The translations under genes and the position numbers were made by a program. The notes beneath the pieces were generated by a model. It had not been told where the DNA came from. It saw only the letters and a program-made list of their open reading frames with translations, and ran no database searches. From Abyssicoccus albus (lineage in GTDB: Bacteria > Bacillota > Bacilli > Staphylococcales > Abyssicoccaceae), in assembly GCF_003815035.1 (NCBI RefSeq), contig NZ_RKRK01000002.1:62001-126000 (forward strand): a stretch of 64,000 nucleotides of DNA. The letters are read 5' to 3'. Each line of letters begins with the position of its first letter. Within the stretch, counting starts at the first letter, position 1. Below, piece after piece: positions 17,196-27,345 of this stretch.

Positions 17196-18056
17196 ATGAA
17201 AACAGCAATCATAACAGATTCGACTGCCTATTTAAGTAATGATTATATAGAGCAGCATGACGACTTATATGTTATTTCATTATCAGTAATATTGAATCAG
17301 TCATCATACAAAGAATCTCATGAAATAACTACAAATGAATTTTATGCTAAATTGAAGCAGGTAGAAGAACTACCGATGACAAGTCAACCGTCTATTGGTG
17401 AATATATTGACCTATTAGAACAGTTAAAAAATAAAGGCTATGAAAAAGCCATTGCAATTCATTTGTCATCTGGCATTAGTGGGACATATCAAAATTCTAT
17501 TACGGCTGGGAAGAGTGTAGATGGTATTGATGTTTACTCATTTGATTCAAAATTAGCTTGCATGATAGAAGGCTTTTATGTAGATTTTGCATACAAGCAT
17601 AAAAATCAACGAACTGCCGATGAAATAATCGATGAGATGACTAAAATGCGAGACCAAACAACGGAAGGTTATATTGTTGTTGATGATTTATCGAACCTTA
17701 GAAAAGGAGGACGATTAACTGCAACACAAGCGATGATTGGGACGATGTTGCATATTAAACCAGTACTCACTTTTGAAGATGGATTGATTGTTCCGAATGC
17801 CAAAATTAGAACATTAAATAAAGCACTTAAACAAATAGAACATTATTTTGAGGATATTGTTCATCAGTATCCGGATGAACAGATACATGCGACAATTATT
17901 CACGCTAATAATGAAGATGCTGCTGAAAAGTGGCTATATAAAATGAAGGAAAAGTACCCTAATATAAATATTACACTGAGCCACTTTGGTCCAGTAATTG
18001 GGACGCACTTAGGTTCCGGAGCACTTGCTATGGGATGGGTGATCGGGGATTTCTAA
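17196..18056 (+). CDS. fakB1: DegV-family fatty-acid-binding protein FakB1
   Basis: This 286-aa DegV protein starts with the fold signature TAIITDSTAYLS and carries LPMTSQPSIGEY, HLSSGISGTYQNSI and VDDLSNLRKGGRLTATQA, which line the fatty-acid pocket in this family. FakB proteins present exogenous fatty acids to the kinase FakA for phosphorylation and use in phospholipids. The chromosomal place between the yigZ-like gene and comFA matches S. aureus fakB1, the saturated-fatty-acid paralogue. I use that synteny, not the sequence alone, for the number. GAAGGGGG is the ribosome binding site. Confidence 0.85.
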   Translation: MKTAIITDSTAYLSNDYIEQHDDLYVISLSVILNQSSYKESHEITTNEFYAKLKQVEELPMTSQPSIGEYIDLLEQLKNKGYEKAIAIHLSSGISGTYQNSITAGKSVDGIDVYSFDSKLACMIEGFYVDFAYKHKNQRTADEIIDEMTKMRDQTTEGYIVVDDLSNLRKGGRLTATQAMIGTMLHIKPVLTFEDGLIVPNAKIRTLNKALKQIEHYFEDIVHQYPDEQIHATIIHANNEDAAEKWLYKMKEKYPNINITLSHFGPVIGTHLGSGALAMGWVIGDF

Positions 18057-18085
18057 TCGGTTCATACAGAAATATAATATTTTAC

Positions 18086-18118
18086 AGCACATACCAATAC
18101 ATGGTCATGTGCTTTTTT
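18086..18118 (+). terminator. terminator after fakB1
   Basis: AGCACAT at 18086-18092 pairs with ATGTGCT at 18107-18113 around a partly paired loop, then six T. Confidence 0.8.
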
Positions 18119-18274
18119 ATTGCTCTTTTTACACAATTCAAATCAAATGAAAAAGGTTAAGTTGTGCTTGTCGTGAGTTTCAGAATAATATACAAAAAAA
18201 TTATTCAAGAATTTCGTACCTGAATATGATAGATCAGTAACATAAATAAATAATATAAAAATAGGAGACTATGA

Positions 18275-19651
18275 ATGAAATATTACTTAACCCGAAAACA
18301 AATTGAGACATTAGATAAATCTAATGATAAAAAGTCTTATCGTGATATTCATGTTGATCCATTCATATCACAAGGGAAATGTAATCGATGTTGTTCAATA
18401 GACCCAACAGACTTCCATTCTTTTATCCATCAATTTACTCAGCGAAGCACATTGTATTGTAGGAGATGTAGTCAATACGGTATGTTTCATTCTTTTGAAG
18501 GTTATCCATATGTAAACCATTCACATCAAGATTATAAAGACATTAACGCATTATCAATTCGGTTACCGTTCGAACTCACTCACTATCAACAAAGTATCAT
18601 CGAACAAATGTCTGATCGAATACAATGTAAAACAATATGTAATTCAACAACTAGACAAAAAGCAACCGATGAATATCTTTTATATGCAGTGACTGGTGCC
18701 GGTAAAAGTGAGATTATTTTGAGCTGTTGTGACAAATGGGTCACAAGGAATCGTCAATTGAACATTGCGATTGTCTGTCCAAGGAGGGATGTTATCGTGG
18801 ATTTGCATGAAAAGGCACAACGATACTTCGATGTAGAGTTTACAATAAGGTGTATGGGTATATGTAAGCACGTGTTCAACTCGTTGCACTTTATGACAAT
18901 CCATCAATTAATTTATTATAAAAATTACTTTGACATCATTATCATTGATGAAGCGGACGCATATCCATACAGTGGTGATTTAAGACTACATGACATTGTT
19001 TTGAGTGCGCTATCACATTCAGGGACTTTGATTTATGTATCAGCTACATTGAATCCTACTTTAAAACGTATTCCGAAAGCAAATTCATTTATTTTACCTG
19101 TCCGGTTTCATGAAAAGCCATTAGTTACACCAAGATTGAAATTTTTACCTAGTCGATTTGAACAGCGGATAGTATGTGAGGCAATCAAACCATATATTTC
19201 TTTGAATAATGCGATGGATAAAAATAAAAAGTTATTAATCTATGTACACTCTATCGAACAACTTTTAACTTTGAATGAATTTTTGCAAAATCAGTTCCGT
19301 CAAAATGTATCTAAGATTGGTTATATTTATTCGAATAGTGAGCTCCGAACGGAATTAATCGATGATTTCAAGCAAGGGCGAATCACGGTACTATTATCAA
19401 CAACATTGTTGGAGAGAGGACTAACGTTTAAAGATGTAAATATTATTATATTGCGAAGTCACAAATTTGATCGTAATACATTGATACAAATGATGGGTAG
19501 AGCAGATCGTTATATAGGACCGAAAAGTGGAACAGTCACTTTGTATTATGCTTTATATAATATGGAGCTGTATTATGCATGTAAATATATAAGAGATATG
19601 AATCAAAGATGGAGATTATATGGAAGACAAGTAAATATAAATCAGCCATAA
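18275..19651 (+). CDS. comFA: competence DNA translocase ComFA
   Basis: This 458-aa superfamily 2 DNA helicase-like ATPase drives uptake of transforming DNA through the ComEC channel. An N-terminal zinc-binding region has two CxxC pairs (CNRCC and CRRC). Walker A is AVTGAGKSE, the DEAD-box reads IIDEADAY, then YVSATLNP (motif III) and the C-terminal helicase motifs LLERGLTFKDV and QMMGRADR. GAGACT lies before the ATG. The 218-base spacer upstream is AT-rich and probably holds a competence-specific promoter, but I could not identify a ComK or SigH site with confidence. comFC follows after 97 bases. Confidence 0.93.
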   Translation: MKYYLTRKQIETLDKSNDKKSYRDIHVDPFISQGKCNRCCSIDPTDFHSFIHQFTQRSTLYCRRCSQYGMFHSFEGYPYVNHSHQDYKDINALSIRLPFELTHYQQSIIEQMSDRIQCKTICNSTTRQKATDEYLLYAVTGAGKSEIILSCCDKWVTRNRQLNIAIVCPRRDVIVDLHEKAQRYFDVEFTIRCMGICKHVFNSLHFMTIHQLIYYKNYFDIIIIDEADAYPYSGDLRLHDIVLSALSHSGTLIYVSATLNPTLKRIPKANSFILPVRFHEKPLVTPRLKFLPSRFEQRIVCEAIKPYISLNNAMDKNKKLLIYVHSIEQLLTLNEFLQNQFRQNVSKIGYIYSNSELRTELIDDFKQGRITVLLSTTLLERGLTFKDVNIIILRSHKFDRNTLIQMMGRADRYIGPKSGTVTLYYALYNMELYYACKYIRDMNQRWRLYGRQVNINQP

Positions 19652-19748
19652 AATTCACAACAATCATTAATAAACAAAATATTAAATAATTGTACAAATA
19701 TACAACGAATTAAATAATAAACATTTATTTTAGGGGTATTGATTTAAT

Positions 19749-20531
19749 ATGAATGAAAAGTGTATAAATTGTCTGTCAAATATTAAGTATGACACTGATT
19801 TTATGACGATGTTACAAATGTTGATTTGTGATTATAGAGCGTATGACCAAGATCAGTTAAGTATATGTCAATCATGTATAGATCTAATCAATAGAAGTAG
19901 AGTTAGAAAAAATGAGAACAGTCGTTATGTCATAACGGATGGTAATGATTTTAACGAAAATGGTACATTTAAGAAAACAACCATTGAACCAGAATTATCA
20001 TATTACAAATCAATTGCTCATTATTCTTTTCATTATACCCCCTTTATACAAGATTATTTTTATCAGTTAAAAGCAAATGGTGATATTGCAAGAGCAAGTG
20101 TATTATCAGATATCATTCAAAAAGATTTAGTGTATTATGAATTACAAGCTAAACAGTGTGTTATCGTGCCGATACCAATCAGTGAAGAACGATTGAAGAT
20201 CAGAGGGTTTAATCAAGTTGAAGTGATGTTGGATGCTAGTTCAATTCGATATGAGCGTATTTTAAGAACGAATAAACAATATACGCAATCGCAATTAACT
20301 TTAGAACAAAGGTTAGCGTTAAATAATCCATTTTATATTGATGAAGATGAGATAAAGAAAGTATCAATAGATTTCAAAGATAAAACAATCATTATAGTAG
20401 ATGATATCATCACGACAGGGGTGACAATTCACCATGCAGCACAAGTGTTAAACCATCTGAATCCTTATGATATAAAGGTGTATGCGTTTGCAAACGCAGG
20501 GAAAAAAGGGTATAATAAAAGTAGAAAATAA
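19749..20531 (+). CDS. comFC: ComFC phosphoribosyltransferase-like competence protein
   Basis: This 260-aa protein begins with a zinc-ribbon-like region (CINC and later CQSC) and ends with a type I PRT fold. The PRPP loop IIIVDDIITTGVT lies near the C-terminus, and PIPISEERLKIRGFNQ is the typical ComFC/GntX stretch. ComFC is needed for transformation and interacts with ComFA and DprA in Gram-positives. Its enzymatic substrate is unknown. The ATG has TAGGGG upstream. It is followed by the hpf gene after 46 bases, a conserved neighbour. Confidence 0.92.
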   Translation: MNEKCINCLSNIKYDTDFMTMLQMLICDYRAYDQDQLSICQSCIDLINRSRVRKNENSRYVITDGNDFNENGTFKKTTIEPELSYYKSIAHYSFHYTPFIQDYFYQLKANGDIARASVLSDIIQKDLVYYELQAKQCVIVPIPISEERLKIRGFNQVEVMLDASSIRYERILRTNKQYTQSQLTLEQRLALNNPFYIDEDEIKKVSIDFKDKTIIIVDDIITTGVTIHHAAQVLNHLNPYDIKVYAFANAGKKGYNKSRK

Positions 20532-20577
20532 GTGTTAAATATTTTTTAACACAACAATAGAAACGGAGTGGATAGTT

Positions 20578-21129
20578 ATGATTAAGTACGAAATTAGAGG
20601 AGAGAATATCGAAGTAACAGGTGCAATTCGTGAGCACATCGAGAAAAAACTCGATAAACTAGAACGTTACTTCGCAAATCGTCCAAATGCACAAGCGCAT
20701 GTAAACATTAAGACGTATAATAATTCAAAAGCGAAAATCGAAGTGACAATCCCATTCAAGGATCTGACATTAAGGGCTGAAGAACGTCATGATGATTTAT
20801 ACGCTGCAACGGATTTAATTGTTGATAAATTAGAAAGACAAATTAGAAAACATAAAACAAAAGTGAACCGTAAATTCCGTGAAAAAGGTATAGAACAAGA
20901 TGTCTTTAATCATGTGGAGCCAACTCAACCGGATCACGATGAAGAAGATGACATTAAAATTATTAAATCTAAACAATTCAGCTTAAAACCAATGGATGCT
21001 GAAGAAGCGGTACTTCAAATGAACATGTTAGGACATGATTTCTATATCTTTACAGATGCAGAGACTGATGAGACAAGTATCGTATATCGACGTAAAGATG
21101 ATAAATATGGATTAATTGAAACAAAATAA
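20578..21129 (+). CDS. hpf: long-form ribosome hibernation promoting factor
   Basis: This 183-aa protein has the N-terminal S30AE domain ([21 protein letters not shown], beta-alpha fold that blocks the decoding centre) and the C-terminal dimerisation domain ([32 protein letters not shown]). The two together define the long HPF that makes 100S ribosome dimers in stationary phase. A charged linker (residues about 110-125) joins them. ACGGAG is the ribosome binding site. It ends at an intrinsic terminator before secA. Confidence 0.95.
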   Translation: MIKYEIRGENIEVTGAIREHIEKKLDKLERYFANRPNAQAHVNIKTYNNSKAKIEVTIPFKDLTLRAEERHDDLYAATDLIVDKLERQIRKHKTKVNRKFREKGIEQDVFNHVEPTQPDHDEEDDIKIIKSKQFSLKPMDAEEAVLQMNMLGHDFYIFTDAETDETSIVYRRKDDKYGLIETK

Positions 21130-21147
21130 AAACATTTAAAACTCAAG

Positions 21148-21183
21148 CACCGATCGCTAACTGTGATCGGTGTTTTTATTTTT
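21148..21183 (+). terminator. terminator after hpf
   Basis: CACCGATC at 21148-21155 pairs with GATCGGTG at 21165-21172, followed by TTTTATTTTTT. Confidence 0.9.
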
Positions 21184-21276
21184 TGTAACAGTTTATAAAG
21201 GAACATATATCAGTTTTAAATACTGTCAAAAAGTGCTATCATTGAAAGATGAAGAACGAGCAAAGGAGATAGCTTA

Positions 21277-23802
21277 ATGGGTTTTTTAAAGAAAGTGTTA
21301 GATGGGAATAAAAGAGAGTTGAATAGTTTATCAAAAATAGCCGATAAAGTGATGCAGTATGAAGAAGAGGTTTCTAAATATAGTGACGAGGACTTTATCG
21401 AAAAAACAAATAAATATATTGATGATTTAAGTGAAATGGGTTCTATCGATCAACAAGATAAATATTTAGATAAAATATTACCAGAAGCATTTGCACTCGT
21501 TCGTGAAGCGGCAAAGAGAACATTAGGGCTATCACCTTATAAAGTACAAGTTATGGGTGGTATTGCGATACACCGTGGTGATATTGCAGAAATGAAAACA
21601 GGTGAAGGTAAAACATTAACAGCAACGATGCCGGTCTATTTAAATGCACTAACAAAACGTGGAGTTCATGTCGTAACAGTCAATGAATACTTATCAAGTG
21701 TTCAATCAGAAGAAATGAGTAAGTTATATGAATTTCTCGGTTTAACGGTTGGTTTAAACTTAAACGCCAAAGAAACGGTTGATAAGCGACATGCATATAA
21801 TCAAGACATTACGTATAGCACGAATAATGAATTAGGGTTTGATTATTTGAGAGATAACATGGTGGCGTATAAGAAAGACAGAGTAATGCGTGAATTAAAT
21901 TTTGCAATCATCGACGAAGTGGACTCAATTTTAATAGATGAAGCTAGAACACCATTAATTATTTCAGGTCAAGCTGAGAAATCAAATACACTATATGTCC
22001 AATCGAATGCATTTGTAAGAATGTTGAAATCAGATGATGATTATACGTATGATGAACAAACGAAAGGTATTCAACTGACTGAACAAGGGATCGAAAAAGC
22101 TGAAAAAATGTTCAAAGTTGACAATTTGTTCGACGTTGCACATGTGAACTTAGTACATCATATAAATAATGCATTAAAAGCGCACCACACAATGTTGCGT
22201 GATAAAGATTACGTGATACAAGATGGAGAAGTGGTTATTGTTGACCAATTTACAGGGCGTACGATGAGTGGTCGTCGATTTTCTGAAGGATTACACCAAG
22301 CGATTGAAGCTAAAGAAGGTGTCGAGATTAAGAATGAATCAAAGACTATGGCATCGATTACATTCCAAAACTTCTTCAGAATGTATAATAAGCTTAGTGG
22401 AATGACGGGGACAGCAAAAACGGAAGAAGAAGAATTCATGGATATTTATAACATGAAAGTGACTCAAATCCCTACGAACAAACCGATTGCAAGGGCAGAT
22501 AAACCTGACCTGATTTATGCAACACCGGAAGGAAAATATAAAGCAATTGTTGAAGAGGTTATTGCGAAACATAAGGCAGGTCAGCCTGTTTTAATTGGTA
22601 CTGTTGCTGTAGAAACGAGTGAATATTTATCTAAACTTCTTAAGAAAAATGGCGTAAGACATAATGTTTTAAATGCAAAAAATCATGAAAAAGAAGCTGA
22701 AATCATTCAAAATGCAGGTGAACGTGGTTCAGTAACGATTGCTACAAATATGGCTGGCCGTGGTACGGATATCAAACTTGGTGAAGGTGTCACGGATGTC
22801 GGCGGACTTGCGGTGATCGGTACTGAACGACATGAATCACGACGTATCGATGATCAGTTAAGAGGACGTTCAGGCCGTCAAGGAGATATCGGGGATAGTA
22901 GATTTTACTTATCATTAAGAGATGAATTGATGGTTAGATTTGGATCAGAACGATTACATGGCATGATGGAACGCTTTGGAATGAATGATGATACACCTCT
23001 TGAATCGAAAATGATATCACGTGCAGTTGAATCTGCTCAAAAACGTGTAGAAGGGAACAACTTCGATGCACGTAAACGATTATTAGAATACGATGATGTA
23101 CAAGCGAAGCAACGTAAAATTATGTATGAAGAGCGTAATGAAATTTTAGAATCAGACGATAATTCTGATCGAGTGATATCATATATTAAAGGTGCACTTG
23201 AGAGAGCGATTAACTTCCATTTTGTTGGGGACGAAGACCAATACAATTATGAAGCGTTCATTAATTATGCGAATGATCACTACTTAACAGATCAAGAAGT
23301 GACAGAGAAAGAATTGATTGGAAAAGAACATGATGAAATTTTCGATGTAATGTATGAGAAAGTGATGGCTGAATATCGTCATAAAGAAGAGCTATTGGGC
23401 GAAGAACGTATGCGCCAGTTTGAAAAAATGATCATATTACAAGTCATGGATAATAAATGGACAAGTCACATTGATACGATGGACCAGTTAAGAACTGGAA
23501 TCCATTTAAGGTCATATGGACAAATAAATCCACTTCGTGATTACCAAAACGAAGGTCGTGAATTATTTGATGCTGTTGTTGATAGTATAGAAGAAGACGT
23601 GACGAAATATATTTTGAAAGCAGAAGTGAATGAAGAAGCAGAGCTTAAGCGTAAACAAGTGGCTAAAGGCGAAGCGATGCAAGCAAATGATGGTAAACAG
23701 AAAATTAAAGCACAGCCGAAGCAAGTTGAGAAAGTTGGAAGAAATGAACCATGTCCATGTGGATCTGGTAAAAAGTATAAAAACTGTTGCTTAGGAAAGT
23801 AA
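21277..23802 (+). CDS. secA: protein translocase ATPase SecA (SecA1)
   Basis: This 841-aa motor of the general Sec pathway pushes unfolded preproteins through SecYEG. Walker A is [11 protein letters not shown], Walker [18 protein letters not shown], with [19 protein letters not shown] and the second nucleotide fold [15 protein letters not shown] and RGRSGRQGD. The C-terminal zinc tail [18 protein letters not shown] marks the housekeeping SecA1 rather than the accessory SecA2. AAAGGAG precedes the ATG. It ends in a strong terminator and is isolated from the following minus-strand lipoprotein gene. Confidence 0.97.
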   Translation: MGFLKKVLDGNKRELNSLSKIADKVMQYEEEVSKYSDEDFIEKTNKYIDDLSEMGSIDQQDKYLDKILPEAFALVREAAKRTLGLSPYKVQVMGGIAIHRGDIAEMKTGEGKTLTATMPVYLNALTKRGVHVVTVNEYLSSVQSEEMSKLYEFLGLTVGLNLNAKETVDKRHAYNQDITYSTNNELGFDYLRDNMVAYKKDRVMRELNFAIIDEVDSILIDEARTPLIISGQAEKSNTLYVQSNAFVRMLKSDDDYTYDEQTKGIQLTEQGIEKAEKMFKVDNLFDVAHVNLVHHINNALKAHHTMLRDKDYVIQDGEVVIVDQFTGRTMSGRRFSEGLHQAIEAKEGVEIKNESKTMASITFQNFFRMYNKLSGMTGTAKTEEEEFMDIYNMKVTQIPTNKPIARADKPDLIYATPEGKYKAIVEEVIAKHKAGQPVLIGTVAVETSEYLSKLLKKNGVRHNVLNAKNHEKEAEIIQNAGERGSVTIATNMAGRGTDIKLGEGVTDVGGLAVIGTERHESRRIDDQLRGRSGRQGDIGDSRFYLSLRDELMVRFGSERLHGMMERFGMNDDTPLESKMISRAVESAQKRVEGNNFDARKRLLEYDDVQAKQRKIMYEERNEILESDDNSDRVISYIKGALERAINFHFVGDEDQYNYEAFINYANDHYLTDQEVTEKELIGKEHDEIFDVMYEKVMAEYRHKEELLGEERMRQFEKMIILQVMDNKWTSHIDTMDQLRTGIHLRSYGQINPLRDYQNEGRELFDAVVDSIEEDVTKYILKAEVNEEAELKRKQVAKGEAMQANDGKQKIKAQPKQVEKVGRNEPCPCGSGKKYKNCCLGK

Positions 23803-23810
23803 TAATTTAA

Positions 23811-23851
23811 AAAACTACGCCAATTAGGTATACTAGTTGGCGTAGTTTTTT
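23811..23851. terminator. terminator after secA, usable by both strands
   Basis: A perfect 13-bp stem (AAAACTACGCCAA and complement at 23837-23849) with a 13-nt loop and T on either side. It lies between convergent secA and the lipoprotein gene. Confidence 0.9.
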
Positions 23852-23873
23852 AATACTATGAAATTATTTAAGA

Positions 23874-25295
23874 TTATTCTTTACTATTCTCATCTTCATC
23901 TTTGGAATTATCCTCTTTATCGCTATCTTTATTATCCTCATTTCCATCTTCATTCTTACTACTATTACCAACAGCTTCATAGCCATATCCTTCTAATAGA
24001 TCTTTAACTGTAGCGATTGATTCTCCATCATTATATTTATTAGTATACTCTTCAATTTTTGAAACATTTACCTTTTTATCTTCGTCAAGTTCTAAATCTT
24101 TATAACCTCTAATAATATTAAATTTATCTGTCTCTTCTCCATCATCATCAGAAATAGTAATTTCATATAGCTTGACTAATGTACCATGAACTTGACCATC
24201 TCCAAAAATACTGTTATCTTCTCGTGTTTGGTTATAATAAGTACCATGCTCTACTGTTTTATAAATTTTATAATCATCACTTTTATATTCTTCTTTTGTT
24301 TTTTCGTCAATCATTCTTAGAACTGAATCTAAATTTTTTATATCACTAGCTTTACTTGCATAGTCTGTTAAATCTTTAACTTCAACTTCTACACCTTCAG
24401 AATCTTCCATGACATAACCCATGCTAGATAATTGAGACTTATAATCATCTTCAAGAATTATTTTAGTTTTTTCGCCGTTTTCAAGTTCACCATTATTTTC
24501 AACTGTAAACCTTAAACTACTTAATTCATCACTAAATGTATTTTCTAATTCAGCTGTACCAGAACCACTTGCACCTTTAAATTTAGGAATGACATGTTTC
24601 TTTATATCATCACTTGAAAGCACTTTAGGCTCTTCCAAGCCAGATACTTCTTTGTTAATTGTGAAACTTTTCTTATCAGAAGTATAACCTTCTCTAGCTA
24701 ATTCTTCTTCATCTTCAACATTAACCTTAACTTCAATTTTATCACCGTTTTTAAGTTTATCTTGTTTACTTGCTGTCGCACTTAAACCATTTGTATTTGA
24801 TGATACATCTGCATATCCTTCACCACTTAACCCTGATACATCGATTGATACTAAGTCTTTGGCAATTTCTTTAGTAAGTTTTTCTGGTTCTTTTAAACCT
24901 TTTACTTCAAATTCCTTTTCACCAGTTTTAATCTTTTTAGCATCATCTTCATTGAAATCAACAGTTACTTTTACTTTGTCACCGTTAGAAAGTTTTTCAT
25001 CTGGTTCAACTTTAATATCTAAACCACCATCCATACCAATTGAGCGTAGTTCTTTGAATGTATCTTCATCTAACTTCTCTTTAATTTCATCTTCTGATAA
25101 ATCTTTAAAATCTTCTTCTTTAATGTCATAAGCTTCTTCCATTAATTTTTCATGATCAACATCATATGATGTAGTTCCATATCCATCTACTCCGTTGAAT
25201 TCTAATGATATGTATTCTGTAACATCTTTCTTACCACAACCATACAGTGATAATGATAATAACAATGTAAATGAAGCTAGTAGTACTTTTTTCAT
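23874..25295 (-). CDS. repeat-containing acidic lipoprotein, unknown function
   Basis: This is a 473-aa protein with a lipoprotein signal (lipobox LYGC, Cys20). The mature part has three tandem domains of roughly 90-100 aa. Each starts with an F/V-x-G-x-x-G-x-G core (FNGVDGYGTTS, VSGLSGEGYADVS, FKGASGSGTAELE), continues to a K/E-N-G-[DE]-K strand (SNGDKVKV, KNGDKIEV, ENGEKTKI) and ends near EV-x-GL-x-EP or EVKDLTD. A distinct C-terminal domain (DDYKIYKTVEHGTYYNQ and onward) and a low-complexity acidic tail close it. The repeats recall surface-domain repeats of staphylococcal membrane proteins, but I cannot name them. In S. aureus secA and prfB are adjacent, so this gene looks inserted. Confidence 0.8.
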   Translation of the reverse strand: MKKVLLASFTLLLSLSLYGCGKKDVTEYISLEFNGVDGYGTTSYDVDHEKLMEEAYDIKEEDFKDLSEDEIKEKLDEDTFKELRSIGMDGGLDIKVEPDEKLSNGDKVKVTVDFNEDDAKKIKTGEKEFEVKGLKEPEKLTKEIAKDLVSIDVSGLSGEGYADVSSNTNGLSATASKQDKLKNGDKIEVKVNVEDEEELAREGYTSDKKSFTINKEVSGLEEPKVLSSDDIKKHVIPKFKGASGSGTAELENTFSDELSSLRFTVENNGELENGEKTKIILEDDYKSQLSSMGYVMEDSEGVEVEVKDLTDYASKASDIKNLDSVLRMIDEKTKEEYKSDDYKIYKTVEHGTYYNQTREDNSIFGDGQVHGTLVKLYEITISDDDGEETDKFNIIRGYKDLELDEDKKVNVSKIEEYTNKYNDGESIATVKDLLEGYGYEAVGNSSKNEDGNEDNKDSDKEDNSKDEDENSKE

Positions 25296-25545
25296 AAATT
25301 AAACCCCTTCTTCAATTATATTAATATTAGCTTTAGGAATAAGTGACAGAAATGACAATAACAACATTAACTTAAATTTAACTATCCTCCTTTTAAATGT
25401 AAATTATTTCTTAAATATAAAAATACCATAGTTGTAATTATTTTCAATAAAAGATATGAAATTTATTTATTAATTTAAATTGATACTGCATTAATTATGA
25501 TAAAATAATATTTAAATATATTGTTTATTAATCGAGAGGTAGATA

Positions 25546-26662
25546 ATGATGGAACTTTTTGAAATAAAATCAATACTTAATGAAACGAATGATAAAATAA
25601 ATGACTTTAGGGGGTCTCTTTGACTTAGAAGAAAAGAGAACTCAACTAAAAGAATATGAGGAAATCATGTCTGAGCCTAGTTTTTGGGATGACAATCAAA
25701 AAGCAGAACAAGTCATTCAAAGAAATAATATGATTAAAGAAGTGGTCACGGCTTTTGATCAATTGGTAATAACACATGAAAATATCGAAGCGACATATCA
25801 ATTATTAAAAGAAGAATATGATGAAGAGTTATTTCATGAAATAGAGCATGAAATTACTAATTTCAAACATGATGTTGAGCAATTTGAATTAAATTTATTG
25901 TTAAGTGATGAACATGATCAAAATAATGCAATATTAGAAATACATCCTGGCGCAGGTGGGACAGAATCACAAGACTGGGGAGAGATGCTACTTCGAATGT
26001 ACCAACGATATGCTGAAAAGCAAGGTTTTAAAATAGAGACGATTGAATATCAATCAGGTGATGAAGCGGGTATTAAGTCGGTTACACTTCGCATCATTGG
26101 TCATAATGCATATGGATTGTTAAAAGCTGAAAAAGGGGTTCATAGACTCGTTCGAATTAGTCCATTCGATTCATCTGGAAGAAGACATACGTCTTTTGCA
26201 TCATGTGATGTAATTCCTGAATTTAATATAGATGAAATTGAAATAGAAGTACGCAATGAAGATATTAAAGTTGACACATATCGTGCTAGTGGTGCTGGAG
26301 GTCAGCACATTAATACAACTGACTCTGCTGTTCGTATCACACATCAACCAACAGGTATTGTCGTGACATGTCAAAATGAAAGATCTCAGATTAAAAATAG
26401 AGAGCAAGCAATGAAATTACTGAAATCAAAACTGTATCAAAAAGAAATAGAAGACCGCCAAGCTGAGATTGACCAAATTAAAGGGAATCAAAAAGAAATT
26501 GGATGGGGCAGTCAAATTAGATCATATGTCTTCCATCCATATTCTATGGTTAAGGACCATAGAACGAATATTGAAACAGGTAATACAGATCAGGTGATGG
26601 ATGGGTATTTGCAAATGTTCATCGATGGATATTTAAGAAATCAACTCGCTAAAAGTGAGTAA
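25546..26662 (+). CDS. prfB: peptide chain release factor 2, programmed +1 frameshift
   Basis: RF2 recognises UGA and UAA stop codons and releases peptides from the ribosome. The first 25 codons from the ATG at 25546 (or its neighbour 25549) run to an in-frame TGA at 25621-25623. The body continues in the +1 frame from GAC at 25622, giving about 371 aa. The GGQ motif is in [14 protein letters not shown], and the anticodon-loop region [20 protein letters not shown] type sequence is present. GAGAGGT at 25534-25540 is the ribosome binding site. A reader treating the downstream frame alone would miss the true N-terminus. Transcribed divergently from the repeat lipoprotein. Confidence 0.95.
25609..25624 (+). 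promoter_or_regulatory. prfB programmed frameshift site
   Basis: The sequence AGGGGGTCTCTTTGAC has all the parts of the classical RF2 autoregulation site. They are an internal Shine-Dalgarno (AGGGGG) three bases before the CTT slip codon, an in-frame TGA and the C after it. When RF2 is scarce, ribosomes slip +1 on CTT T and make full-length RF2. Confidence 0.96.
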
Positions 26663-26733
26663 AATCACATAATAAATGTGAACATTATGTTACAATTATA
26701 ATGAAATGAATATAATATATAAGGGGCTTTAAC

Positions 26734-27081
26734 ATGATGAAGATGAAGAAGGTATTATCTGTTGTGTTATTATCAAGTTTAGTACTTGGTGCATGTGGTG
26801 GAGAAGAAGAACCGAAGGAGGAAGAAGCGAAGACAGAAGATACAGCGACAACGGCAGGTAGTGGAGAAGCTGAAGAACTTTATAGCAATAAGTCATGTGT
26901 TGGGTGTCATGGACAAGACTTAGAAGGTGCGAATGGTCCTGAACTTGCTAAAATTGGAGCGAAACTATCTAAAGATGAAATTAAGGATGTAATAATTAAT
27001 GGTAAAGGTTCAATGCCATCTATAGATGTAACAGATGAAGAAGCTGAAACATTAGCGACATGGTTAGCAGAGAAAAAATAG
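26734..27081 (+). CDS. cccB: c-type cytochrome lipoprotein (cytochrome c551, CccB-like)
   Basis: This 115-aa protein has a lipoprotein signal with lipobox LGAC, an acidic Glu/Thr linker and a class I cytochrome c domain. The heme-binding motif is CVGCH, with KGSMPSIDVTDEE supplying the distal Met ligand. It is expected to sit on the outer membrane face and carry electrons to a terminal oxidase, like B. subtilis c-551. A ResA-like thioredoxin gene lies 1.4 kb downstream. The name follows domain architecture; cccA-type alternatives use a membrane anchor instead of a lipid. Not expected in S. aureus, hence taxonomically informative. Confidence 0.9.
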   Translation: MMKMKKVLSVVLLSSLVLGACGGEEEPKEEEAKTEDTATTAGSGEAEELYSNKSCVGCHGQDLEGANGPELAKIGAKLSKDEIKDVIINGKGSMPSIDVTDEEAETLATWLAEKK

Positions 27082-27144
27082 TCAATAGGATAATAATGAA
27101 TAATTAAATAATCGCAATGCTATTTATTTAATATTAATATAAAC

Positions 27145-27180
27145 AAAGCTCAGTAGTATGACAATACTATTGAGCTTTTT
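27145..27180 (+). terminator. terminator after cccB
   Basis: AAAGCTCAGTAGTA pairs with TACTATTGAGCTTT with one G-T pair, then TTT. It ends the cytochrome transcript just before the WalR box of the next gene. Confidence 0.85.
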
Positions 27181-27186
27181 GATGTT

Positions 27187-27230
27187 TGTAAATCTAATGT
27201 TACAAAGTTGCAGTTTTATCTTTCGTTTAT
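27187..27230 (+). promoter_or_regulatory. WalR box and promoter of the LysM/NlpC-P60 gene
   Basis: TGTAAA-TCTAA-TGTTAC at 27187-27203 is a perfect match to the WalR direct repeat TGTWAH-N5-TGTWAH. Four bases after it TTGCAG (27208-27213), 16 bases and TATTAC form a plausible promoter. This placement suits activation by the WalKR cell-wall system. About 115 bases of leader follow before the ATG at 27346, with no RNA motif I recognise. Confidence 0.75.
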
Positions 27231-27345
27231 ATTACATCTTCATTACAATGCCCACAGAACATAAATCGTGTGATATATTAAGTCTAGTTAATTTTGATAA
27301 CACGGATAAAAGATTATTTACACACAAATCAGGAGGATTTTTATA

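Noticed and set aside
18119-18274. ComK or SigH site before comFA
   Set aside because: A-run/T-run strings occur, but none with correct spacing that stands out from the AT-rich background.
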